Assembly (NCBI GenBank): GCA_024742395.1
Contig: JANSYO010000038.1
Coordinates: 1-45,021, forward strand
Direction of reading: 5' to 3'
Length of the DNA: 45,021 nt
DNA from: Cytophagales bacterium
Lineage (GTDB): Bacteria; Bacteroidota; Bacteroidia; Cytophagales; Spirosomataceae
Part shown: positions 26,476 to 34,896 of the stretch, piece after piece
Numbering within the stretch: the stretch's first letter is position 1
Layout of the letters: every line of letters begins with the position of its first letter
Made by a program: the position numbers and the translations under genes
Notes under the pieces: model-generated
Databases searched by the model: none
The model's input: the letters and a program-made list of their open reading frames with translations, nothing else
Told to the model about the DNA's origin: nothing

Positions 26476-27393
26476 ATGGGTAATTGTATTTCGGTACTTT
26501 TTTTTATGGGATTGATTTCTTTACAAACTATTTGTGAAGGGCAATCGGAGATAGAAATTTCACTCTATCCGTTAGGGGTGCCAAATGCAATAAAAACAGA
26601 CAGACCAGAGAAAATGACTTTTAATTCAGAGGGCCAGCTTATTGCTTTGTCTTCCGTTTTAAACCCAAGGCTTTTGCTCTACCGTCCTAATAGTCCCAAT
26701 GGGGCATGTGTTATACTTTGCCCTGGCGGCGGCTATAGGAATTTGAATATTGAAAATGTTAGGTTTATTGCTCAGCGATTAAATGAAATGGGAGTTACTG
26801 CTTTCATTTTAACATATCGATTACCAGCAGATGGTTTAATGGTGGATCCCTCGATTGGTTCACTTCAAGATGTTCAGCAAGCTTTGAGGGTAGTCCGAGG
26901 AAGAGCTTCTGAATGGAACTTAAAGAGAGATAAAATTGGCCTTTGGGGCTCATCCGCTGGTGGGCATTTAGCTGCTATGGCAGCTACCCATTGGAATGTT
27001 TCCTACGAAAAGGGCAAAGATACTATAGACCTAAGGCCTGACTTTCTAATCTTAGCTTGGCCTGTAGTGACTTTTCGGGGTACGTATGTGCATAAGGGTT
27101 CGCGGATGAACCTTCTAGGTGAAAACCTGAATGGAGAGTTGCTTGCAGACTTCTCACCAAATGAACAGGTAAATGTTAATACACCTCCTACCTTTTTGGT
27201 ACATGCTGGAGAAGACCCTAGTGTGTCTGTTTTAAACAGTATACTTTTTTATCAGGCACTAAAAGAGAATAAGGTACCTGCTGAGTTACATGTTTATGAA
27301 GAAAATGTACACGGTTTTGGAGTTGCCCCAGAAGTTGAGAATTCATGGATGTCTGAATTGAGACACTGGTTTGTCAAGAGGGGGTTGGAATAA
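26476..27393 (+). CDS. Secreted alpha/beta hydrolase, candidate carbohydrate esterase
   Basis: This 305-residue alpha/beta-hydrolase has an N-terminal signal sequence (about 1-22). It shows an oxyanion-hole motif PGGGY (about 81-85), nucleophile elbow G-S-S160-A-G-G, acid D247 (HAGEDPS) and H279 (NVHGFG), a complete Ser-Asp-His triad. Such proteins are often annotated as acetyl-xylan esterase-like and remove acetyl or other ester groups from polysaccharides. Its place directly after susD suggests it deacetylates the incoming glycan in the periplasm. The triad is visible; the substrate is inferred. Confidence 0.85.
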   Translation: MGNCISVLFFMGLISLQTICEGQSEIEISLYPLGVPNAIKTDRPEKMTFNSEGQLIALSSVLNPRLLLYRPNSPNGACVILCPGGGYRNLNIENVRFIAQRLNEMGVTAFILTYRLPADGLMVDPSIGSLQDVQQALRVVRGRASEWNLKRDKIGLWGSSAGGHLAAMAATHWNVSYEKGKDTIDLRPDFLILAWPVVTFRGTYVHKGSRMNLLGENLNGELLADFSPNEQVNVNTPPTFLVHAGEDPSVSVLNSILFYQALKENKVPAELHVYEENVHGFGVAPEVENSWMSELRHWFVKRGLE

Positions 27394-27445
27394 AAATGAG
27401 CTCTTTATTGAGTTTAAAACAAAGAATATTAAAAAAAAAGAAACA

Positions 27446-28867
27446 ATGAACATATTAAAATACTTGTCAATAACGAGTTTGATGGTTGGTGCTTTTTCCT
27501 GCGACTCTTCATCAAACAATGGAGATTGGAAGAGTTTAGGTCAATTAGAGACTAGAGACGCAAAAGAAATTGAATCAAGCACTTGGTCAATTGGGGGAGA
27601 AACCATGGATAGAGATTATACTGATTATCAGTCATACAAAGAGTATTTGGGGCCTCTAGGGGCTAAACGTATACGCCTTCAGGGTGGCTGGGCCAGAACA
27701 GAAAAAGTTAAAGGTGAGTATGATTTTGAATGGCTAGATAAAGTTATCCCAGATGCCGCAGAAAGAGGAGTGTCACCATGGGTAGAACTATCTTATGGAA
27801 ATCCTATTTATGAGGGCGGAGGCGAAGCAAAATTAGCAGGCCTTATTCCTATGGGTGAAGAGGCACTCACGGCTTGGGATAATTGGACTAGAGCTATGGT
27901 TAATCGTTATAAAAGTCATGTTCCCGAGTGGGAAATTTGGAATGAACCAGACATAAACAAGACGCATACAGGTAGGCAACTTGGGGAGTTTTACCTAAGA
28001 ACTGCAAAAATTGTAAAAGAAGAACAACCAGAAGCACGTCTGATTGCATTGGGTATGGCAAGTGTTACGAAACTTGACTTTGTTAGGGATTTTATGGACT
28101 ACCTAAAAGAAAATGATGGACTTCAATACATTGATGTTTTCTCATACCATGGATATACGCCAAATCCGAGTACATCGTACCCTAAAATTGAAATATTGAG
28201 AGAGTTGGTATGGTCTTATAATTCAGATATTGAATTTATGCAAGGAGAGAATGGTGCTCCTTCTACACCTAAAGAGGTAACAATAGGTGCTTTACGTCAA
28301 TATGACTGGACTGAATTATCGCAAGCTAAATGGAACTTACGTCGAATGATGGGCGATCATGGACGTGGAATAGCGACAAACTTGTTTACTATCAGTGATA
28401 TGCATTATGCGGCAGGCGATCATATGGTAGGGGTAAATACCAAAGGGATTTTGAAAACAAACCCTGATAAAACAATTGAAAGGCCAAAAATGTCATACAA
28501 AGCTGCTCAACATGCTTTTTCGCTTTTTGACAGTCAAATAGAATTATTAAAAAATGAAAAACCAATTACTGACCAAGATAGTGTGTCCATATTTCAATAT
28601 CGCCATAAGAAAAATGGAGGAACAATAACCAGCTTATGGAGTAACGAAGGGCGACCAGCTGAGGAATACCAATCCAAAGTGGCAACGGTGACCCTTGAAA
28701 ATGCTTCTTTCGAGAAACCAGTATTGGTGGATTTAATCTCTGGTAATGTATTGGAAATTCCTAAAGCAAACTGGAAAAAGGATGGTATGCAATACGTTTT
28801 TTCAGGTATACCAATTCCAGACTACCCAGTCTTAATAGCAGAAAAAGCAACATTATTGTTGAAGTAA
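27446..28867 (+). CDS. Clan GH-A (GH39-like) glycoside hydrolase, lipoprotein
   Basis: I chose the ATG at 27446 because it opens a lipoprotein signal (MNILKYLSITSLMVGAFSC); an upstream in-frame start would overlap the previous gene and bury the signal. The 473-residue product is a TIM-barrel glycosidase with acid/base E167 in EIWNEPD and a likely nucleophile E268 in MQGENGA, the layout of clan GH-A and closest in feel to GH39 (xylosidases, iduronidases). After the barrel comes a beta-rich C-terminal domain (about 360-473). It is paralogous to the protein at 31646-33154 but is exported as a lipoprotein, probably facing the periplasm or cell surface. The exact family and sugar are uncertain. 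Confidence 0.8.
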   Translation: MNILKYLSITSLMVGAFSCDSSSNNGDWKSLGQLETRDAKEIESSTWSIGGETMDRDYTDYQSYKEYLGPLGAKRIRLQGGWARTEKVKGEYDFEWLDKVIPDAAERGVSPWVELSYGNPIYEGGGEAKLAGLIPMGEEALTAWDNWTRAMVNRYKSHVPEWEIWNEPDINKTHTGRQLGEFYLRTAKIVKEEQPEARLIALGMASVTKLDFVRDFMDYLKENDGLQYIDVFSYHGYTPNPSTSYPKIEILRELVWSYNSDIEFMQGENGAPSTPKEVTIGALRQYDWTELSQAKWNLRRMMGDHGRGIATNLFTISDMHYAAGDHMVGVNTKGILKTNPDKTIERPKMSYKAAQHAFSLFDSQIELLKNEKPITDQDSVSIFQYRHKKNGGTITSLWSNEGRPAEEYQSKVATVTLENASFEKPVLVDLISGNVLEIPKANWKKDGMQYVFSGIPIPDYPVLIAEKATLLLK

Positions 28868-28871
28868 TAAA

Positions 28872-30431
28872 ATGAAAAATATCTCAAGGAAAATACTGTG
28901 GTTTATGGTTTTGGTTCTGCTCAGCCAAAACGTATCTGCCCAAAGTGCGGACACAAGTATTCCATTTTATTTTCCTAGATGGGAGGAGCCAAGCTTTAAG
29001 AAGCAAGTTTTTGACATTCGCTCATATACTGGAAATACAGTTGACAAGGAAGGTTATATAACTAAGGCCATAGCTCGAGCAATAGAAGATTGTCATCAAT
29101 CTGGCGGGGGGATAGTGTTGATTCCAGCAGGTGTTTGGCTTACAGGTCCTATTCATCTAAAAAGTAATGTAAACCTTCACATAGAAGAGGATGCTGAAGT
29201 GCGGTTTAGCCAAAACTTTGAAGATTATCTTCCTGTGGTTTTAATTCAAAGAGGAGGCTTTTTCTGTTATAATTATTCGCCAATGATTTATGCCAAAGAC
29301 TGCGAAAATATTGCAATAACTGGAAAAGGAACGCTTAATGGGCAAGGTCAGGTTTGGTGGCCTTGGAAAAACAAGCAGCCAGGAATGACGGAACTGTTTA
29401 AAATGGGAAAGTCAAGAGAACCAATTAAGGAGAGAGTGTTTGGTACAGAGGATGATGGCGTAAGACCACCTTTCATACAATTTTTAGAATGTAAGAATAT
29501 ATTGTTAGAAGGCTTTACCATGAGGGACGGCTCTTCATGGAATTTGCATCCTGTTTTTTGTGAAAACCTAATAGTCAGGGGGATTAGTATCATTTCACAT
29601 GGACCTAATAATGATGGTATCGATCCCGATGGCTGTAAAAACGTGCTCATTGAAGATTGCTTCCTTGACGTAGGTGATGATGCTATTTGTATTAAGTCCG
29701 GTCGTGATGAAGAAGCTTGGGAGATAGGTAGGCCGAGCGAAAACATTGTCGTTCGTGGTTGCCATGTACTGTCGGGGCATGGAGGTTTTGTAATTGGAAG
29801 TGAAATGTCTGCTGGGGTAAAAAATGTGTTAGTCGAAGATTGCGATTTTTCGGGCACAGATAGAGGAATACGGTTTAAGTCTCGCCTTGGTAGAGGAGGA
29901 GTGGTAGAAAATGTTTGGGTTAGAAATATTAGAATGGATTCGATTAAAAATGAAGCGATTGTTTTTAACCTTCTATATGATAGCGAACCAATAGAAAGAG
30001 AAATGGCCTATAATCTGAGAACGCGTAATCGATTAAACGATGCACCAGTTTTTAGAAACTTTCATCTTAAAAATATTGAATGTAAAAAAGCCAAAACGGC
30101 TATTAAAATTCAAGGTCTTCCGGGAGGTCAATTCCTTTCAGATATTGAGTTAAAGGATATAAAAATAAATAGTTCTCAAGGAGTAATCTGTTCAAACGCA
30201 AGCGAGGTTGTTTTTGATAATAATAACATTGAAACAAAAAATGGGACAAATTATCACCTAGAAGACAGTCAAAACATAAATATTTCAGAGGAAGTAAAAC
30301 GCGGAGAAGAATTTATAAGTATAAGCGGCTTAATCCAAGGTGTTCAGGTGAATTATAAAGGTGAAAAGCCGTCCATACACTTCAGAGATGATTTAATGAA
30401 ACAGGAAGTGAAAATCCAATTGTGGGAATAG
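28872..30431 (+). CDS. GH28 polygalacturonase-like glycosidase, canonical active site
   Basis: This 519-residue protein has a Sec signal (ending NVSAQ) and a right-handed beta-helix. All GH28 landmarks are present: NNDGID (about 246), GDDAICIKSG (about 268), GHGGFVIGSE (about 301) and RGIRFKS (about 329), supplying the three catalytic Asp, the His and the substrate-binding Arg/Lys. GH28 enzymes hydrolyse galacturonic-acid linkages by inversion, and this exo-type layout is common in pectin PULs. It starts four bases after the preceding gene. Of the three GH28-type genes here, this is the one with a conventional catalytic set, so it most probably hydrolyses galacturonosyl or a related uronosyl bond. 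Confidence 0.9.
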   Translation: MKNISRKILWFMVLVLLSQNVSAQSADTSIPFYFPRWEEPSFKKQVFDIRSYTGNTVDKEGYITKAIARAIEDCHQSGGGIVLIPAGVWLTGPIHLKSNVNLHIEEDAEVRFSQNFEDYLPVVLIQRGGFFCYNYSPMIYAKDCENIAITGKGTLNGQGQVWWPWKNKQPGMTELFKMGKSREPIKERVFGTEDDGVRPPFIQFLECKNILLEGFTMRDGSSWNLHPVFCENLIVRGISIISHGPNNDGIDPDGCKNVLIEDCFLDVGDDAICIKSGRDEEAWEIGRPSENIVVRGCHVLSGHGGFVIGSEMSAGVKNVLVEDCDFSGTDRGIRFKSRLGRGGVVENVWVRNIRMDSIKNEAIVFNLLYDSEPIEREMAYNLRTRNRLNDAPVFRNFHLKNIECKKAKTAIKIQGLPGGQFLSDIELKDIKINSSQGVICSNASEVVFDNNNIETKNGTNYHLEDSQNINISEEVKRGEEFISISGLIQGVQVNYKGEKPSIHFRDDLMKQEVKIQLWE

Positions 30432-30470
30432 TATTGTTTTAGAAAACGAAAGAAAAAGAATAATAGAAAT

Positions 30471-31628
30471 ATGCAGAATAGTGGTTATCAAAGAATAAAG
30501 AAGGTGTCGTTGGATTTTGTAGAATCTATGAAGATTGGTCATACGCCTGGGGTTTATAGTAAGGAACCTAATGAGGGTGAGAGTTTCTACGGCTCTTACC
30601 ATGCAGCACATGTGCTTGATTTATTTGGTGAATTGTCAAGGTATTCTGAAAAGGACTTAGATACGTGGGCTTCACAGTTTACACGTCGTCAAACAGAGCA
30701 GGGTTATTTCTCTAAACATGAATCAGACAAAAAGCGAATTAGATCCATTGAAGAAATGGAGCCGGCATGGCATTATACAAGAGGAAATATATGGGCGTTA
30801 AGAGTTTTAGGTCGTAAAGCCGAAAAGGAATTAAGTTTTTTAGAGCCTTTATTAAATGCTGAAAAATTATATGACTGGGTAAAGCATTATAATTGGGAAA
30901 ACTCTTGGTCTGCTGGAAATCAGGTTTTAGCAGCCGCTACGGCTCTTTTTGCACATCGAGACTGGTTTGGAGGTTCTGAAGTTAATGCTCTAATGGAGAA
31001 AGGGATGTACAAAGCCTTAGAGGAGTTACAAGATCCAGAAACAGGCTTTTGGGGGACTCAATTTGGTGCAGATTTACCAAATGGACTTTTTGGAACTATA
31101 CATGTAGTGCCCATATACTTTGCTCTAGGTTGGCCATTAAAACATTTAGAGCGATGTGTTGACTCCACACTGGCTTGTCAATTACCAGACGGCTCATTTT
31201 GGCCTGGAGGCTCTGACTGTCCTGACTTTGATGGAGCATATCAACTAGTTAATCTGATGGCTTTGACAGATTACCGAAGAGAAGATGTGGAGGTGGCTTG
31301 TCGCAAATACTTAGCTCATGCTTTGCAGCATGAAAGCGAAGATGGAGTAGGTTGGTTATTGCATAGAAAAGATAGTGAACTAGCAGATTGGGTTCCTCGT
31401 CCTCACTGGATTTGGAAAGAGGGAGAGAAAATGGCATCTGCAGAGCTTCGAGATGAAGACCCAAATCGAGAGAAAATTATGTTAGGCTCATGGTTTTATC
31501 CTCTTTCCATTGCTCTGGTGAGTGAATTCTTAGGAGATACCGGTTATGAAGGAAATTATCAGTATAACGCTAATTCATTGCATGTTTGCAATGTTTTCAA
31601 CGGGGCATTAAATAACGAAAATAAGTAA
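30471..31628 (+). CDS. Alpha/alpha-toroid protein of unknown function
   Basis: This 385-residue protein has no signal peptide and is predicted cytoplasmic. It is rich in helical repeats with Trp and Gly turns: ARNIWALRV-like GNIWALRVLG, NSWSAGNQVLAAATALF, PETGFWGTQFGADLPNG, LPDGSFWPGGSDCPDFDGAYQ and SEDGVGWLLHRK. This is the look of an (alpha/alpha)6 toroid as in terpenoid cyclases, unsaturated glucuronidases and lyases. I cannot match it to a glycosidase or lyase family; conserved D/W/G clusters at about 180-270 suggest an enzyme site. It lies among periplasmic glycosidase genes, 39 bp after the first GH28 gene. It may act on imported oligosaccharides. A family assignment would need a structural search. 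Confidence 0.6.
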   Translation: MQNSGYQRIKKVSLDFVESMKIGHTPGVYSKEPNEGESFYGSYHAAHVLDLFGELSRYSEKDLDTWASQFTRRQTEQGYFSKHESDKKRIRSIEEMEPAWHYTRGNIWALRVLGRKAEKELSFLEPLLNAEKLYDWVKHYNWENSWSAGNQVLAAATALFAHRDWFGGSEVNALMEKGMYKALEELQDPETGFWGTQFGADLPNGLFGTIHVVPIYFALGWPLKHLERCVDSTLACQLPDGSFWPGGSDCPDFDGAYQLVNLMALTDYRREDVEVACRKYLAHALQHESEDGVGWLLHRKDSELADWVPRPHWIWKEGEKMASAELRDEDPNREKIMLGSWFYPLSIALVSEFLGDTGYEGNYQYNANSLHVCNVFNGALNNENK

Positions 31629-31645
31629 AATAAAGACACATAATT

Positions 31646-33154
31646 ATGGAAAGTAATAGAAGGGTGTTTCTGAAATCTTTGGCTGTTCTTCCCTTGCCTG
31701 CATCTCTTATTGGTCGGGGAGAAGAAGGGGTTGTTACGATTTTTAAAAATGATAAAATTGAATTAGAAAAGATTGGTAATGTTGAAATCAAAAAGCCTAA
31801 AGACATTCGATCTTCTCCTTTCGGAATTGGTTGTGAGACCCTAGACCGTAAACTTTGGGAACCGAAAGAGGTATATCCTTGGATGGATGATTTATCTGTT
31901 AAATGGGCAAGATTACAAACTGGTTGGAACCGCGTTGAAGCTGTTAAGAATAAGTATGAATGGAAATGGCTAGATGAAAGTGTAGATGGTTTAATTCAGC
32001 GTGGTTTCCAACCTTTTTTTAACGTGGGGTATGGAAACCTCCATTATACGGAGAGTGAAAGGGGTTCTCATCCAATGCTTACTCAAGAAGCCAAAGATGG
32101 CTGGGTTCGTTTTGTGAAAGCTTTGGCTAAACGCTATAAAGGAAAAGTTCAATACTTTGAAATTTGGAATGAACCAAATCTAAAAGGCTTTTGGAGGCCA
32201 GGGGAAGTTGATGCTAGTTTGTATGTCGATTTAGTGAAGCTTACAGGACCAATAATTCGTAAGAATTGTCCAGATGCTAGGTTAATTGGTGGAGTGACTT
32301 CTAGGATTCCCTTCACGTTCATCAAAGCTATGTTCGAAGCAGGTTTGGGTAATGAAATAGACATTTTTTCTTTTCATCCCTATGGCACAGTTCCAGAAAG
32401 TTACACCGATAGAATAAAGGCTTTAAAAACTTTTATTACAAAGTACAATCCTAAACTCAAATTATGGCAAGGTGAAAATGGCTTTGCCTCCGACCCCAAT
32501 AGTACAGGTTTTGCCGGAGAAGGCCCCTATACCGAAAATATACAGGCGAAAATTATGCTAAGACGCCTACTGACAGATTGCTCATTAGGCATAGACATGA
32601 CACTTTGGTTTTTAATTATTGATTTACATGATTACCCAAAGGGGTCTGGGAAAATAAACTACAAAGGGATATTAAGAGCCAAGCCTACTATAAGCCCGAA
32701 AGTTGCTTTTAAAGCACTGCAATACCTTGGTAGTCTAATACATGGAGATGTAAATGTTCATAATTCCATTATACAAGTTATTGACGGGAAAGGAGTACTA
32801 GGAGAAAAGGAATATGTGGCTTACGGGAATGGAGTTGGCAAAACACTTCAATCGGTTAGCACTACTACATTAAATACCACGAATGGGCTAGTACTTGCCT
32901 TTTGGTCAACTGAAAAAGCAGCGGATAACTATGAGGATAGAATGGCTCATATTATTTTATGGGATTGGGAAGGAAGTGGATTTGAAGATCCTGTTTTAAT
33001 TGATCCCTTAAAAGGTGAAATATTCGCTCTCAAAGAACATGAAAAGGTTTATGATAACGATAAGCACAGGTTAAGTCATGAGGCTCAATTGTTGAGAAAT
33101 CTCCCTTTACGTGATTATCCTTTGCTAATAATGGAGAAGAAAGAAGTCGTTTGA
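31646..33154 (+). CDS. Clan GH-A (GH39-like) glycoside hydrolase with Tat-type signal
   Basis: This 502-residue paralogue of the protein at 27446-28867 keeps the acid/base E176 in EIWNEPN and likely nucleophile E277 in WQGENGF. The shared N-terminal motif G-x-E-T-[ML]-D-R aligns with the paralogue. Its N-terminus, SNRRVFLKSLAVLPLPASLIG, matches the twin-arginine export consensus RRxFLK, so it should be exported folded, unlike the lipoprotein paralogue. It is longer by a loop near residue 340-390 (GKINYKGILRAKP). Two related glycosidases sent out by different routes suggest two steps on one glycan or different compartments. The substrate is unknown. Confidence 0.8.
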   Translation: MESNRRVFLKSLAVLPLPASLIGRGEEGVVTIFKNDKIELEKIGNVEIKKPKDIRSSPFGIGCETLDRKLWEPKEVYPWMDDLSVKWARLQTGWNRVEAVKNKYEWKWLDESVDGLIQRGFQPFFNVGYGNLHYTESERGSHPMLTQEAKDGWVRFVKALAKRYKGKVQYFEIWNEPNLKGFWRPGEVDASLYVDLVKLTGPIIRKNCPDARLIGGVTSRIPFTFIKAMFEAGLGNEIDIFSFHPYGTVPESYTDRIKALKTFITKYNPKLKLWQGENGFASDPNSTGFAGEGPYTENIQAKIMLRRLLTDCSLGIDMTLWFLIIDLHDYPKGSGKINYKGILRAKPTISPKVAFKALQYLGSLIHGDVNVHNSIIQVIDGKGVLGEKEYVAYGNGVGKTLQSVSTTTLNTTNGLVLAFWSTEKAADNYEDRMAHIILWDWEGSGFEDPVLIDPLKGEIFALKEHEKVYDNDKHRLSHEAQLLRNLPLRDYPLLIMEKKEVV

Positions 33155-33190
33155 TGGAAAAGGAAACGAATACAAGACTTATTGTAATAA

Positions 33191-34882
33191 ATGAATTATA
33201 AAATACTTGTTGTTTTAATTCTAGCTAATGTCTTAGTGCCAACTTGGTGTGCACTTGGCTCAGAACAAAGCATTCGCACAACGGCTAAGCTTAGTGAGCA
33301 TTTGGACACTAGTGGTTTTATCGTAGATTCAGGTACTTGGGATGTATACGCTCAAGGAGCGAAAGGAGACGGAAAAACAAAGGATACTGAAGCTATTCAA
33401 AAGGCCATAGATCTATGTCATTCAGCAGGAGGGGGGCGAGTTTACTTACATAACGGCAAATTCTTATCTGGAACCATTTATTTAAAGAGTAATGTGACAC
33501 TCCATATCGAGTCTGGTGCAATGCTGTTGGGTAGTGCTCAGGTAGATGATTACCCAATAACATCTTCGAAATATCCTTCGTATTCAGGAGATTTTGTTAC
33601 AAATAAAATGCTCATTTATGCCGAGGATGCCCATAATATTTCAATTATTGGGAATGGCGTCATTGATGGCCGAGGAGATGATTTTGACGGCCCATACCTA
33701 TTTCCCTCTTTTAGTGGAAGACCTAGAATTATACATTTTCGAGGCTGCGAGAATATTCAGATTAGAGATATAACTTTAAAAAACTCCGGCTCATGGGTAC
33801 AGTCTTATCAATCATGTAAAAATATGGTTATTGATGGAATTACCGTTGATAGTCGTGAAAATGCGGACATTGAAAAGCCAAGATTCTACGCTCAAAGGGG
33901 GCGTAATACAGATGGACTTGATCTGGTAGATTGTGAAAAGGTTCGAATCTCGAACAGTTATATTAATAGTGGAGATGATGGAATTTGCCTGAAAAGTTTT
34001 TCTCCTGATCAAGCGTGCCGAGATATTACTATTACAAATTGTATAGTGACCACCAACGCCTCAGGAATTAAAATTGGGACGGAAACTAGTGGCACTTTTG
34101 AGGATATTACCATCACAAATTGTACAGTTTATGATACCCGGATAGATGCACTTAGTATCATGACTGTAGATGGGGCACGAATCGAACGTATAAGTATGTC
34201 CAATATATCATTACGAAATATAAAAGGTTCCGCAATATTTATTCGCCAGGGAAATCGCAACCGCCCTTATCGTAAGAATGCAGAAATAATCGAACCGCAT
34301 TTGAGAGATATTTTGTTCGAAAATATTCAAGGCTCGGGTATCTCTTCTAATCAAGGCTGTTCGATAACAGGTCTAAAAACCGCATTGGTAGAGAATGTTG
34401 TTTTGAGAAATATAAACCTAGACTTTGAAGGTGGGAAATTGGCAGATGAGAGTTTAAGAACTATTCCGGAAAAAGAAGACGCTTATCCTAATGGCTTAAC
34501 TTTTGGGACTTTACCTGCATATGGTTTTTATATCCGTCATGTCAAAAATATTGTTTTGGACAATGTTCAACTTTCCTATGATAAAGAGGACCAAAGACCC
34601 GCTGTGATTTGTGAGAACACCGAATCATTACGTATAAATAGCTTACGGGCGGAGTCATCTCTAAAAACACCCGCGATGATTAGCTTGATTGGTTCAAAGC
34701 AAGTTACTATCAGTAACTCTGAATCAGTGGGTACTGGTAAAGTATTTTTATCTGTCAAAGGGCAGGAGTCTGATGACATAAATTTTTTAAATAATAGACT
34801 TAAGGGAATGCAGCATAAATATGTGTTTGGAGATTCCGCAACGAAATCTATTGTAAGTGAATTTGGAACAATCGAAAAGTGA
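33191..34882 (+). CDS. GH28-like protein, divergent active site (paralogue 1)
   Basis: This 563-residue beta-helix protein has a signal peptide (about 1-24). The GH28 acidic motifs remain: NTDGLD (about 238) and SGDDGICLKS (about 262). At the GHG position it reads NASGIKIGTETSG, and the downstream RIK is replaced by DALSIMTVDG. It therefore keeps the three Asp but lacks the usual His and Arg/Lys. Similar replacements occur in some GH28 clades of Bacteroidetes PULs, so it may still be active with a changed substrate. A C-terminal 150-residue beta-helix extension carries further repeats. About 60% identical by eye to the next gene, indicating tandem duplication. Confidence 0.85.
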   Translation: MNYKILVVLILANVLVPTWCALGSEQSIRTTAKLSEHLDTSGFIVDSGTWDVYAQGAKGDGKTKDTEAIQKAIDLCHSAGGGRVYLHNGKFLSGTIYLKSNVTLHIESGAMLLGSAQVDDYPITSSKYPSYSGDFVTNKMLIYAEDAHNISIIGNGVIDGRGDDFDGPYLFPSFSGRPRIIHFRGCENIQIRDITLKNSGSWVQSYQSCKNMVIDGITVDSRENADIEKPRFYAQRGRNTDGLDLVDCEKVRISNSYINSGDDGICLKSFSPDQACRDITITNCIVTTNASGIKIGTETSGTFEDITITNCTVYDTRIDALSIMTVDGARIERISMSNISLRNIKGSAIFIRQGNRNRPYRKNAEIIEPHLRDILFENIQGSGISSNQGCSITGLKTALVENVVLRNINLDFEGGKLADESLRTIPEKEDAYPNGLTFGTLPAYGFYIRHVKNIVLDNVQLSYDKEDQRPAVICENTESLRINSLRAESSLKTPAMISLIGSKQVTISNSESVGTGKVFLSVKGQESDDINFLNNRLKGMQHKYVFGDSATKSIVSEFGTIEK

Positions 34883-34896
34883 AATACTTCATTAAA

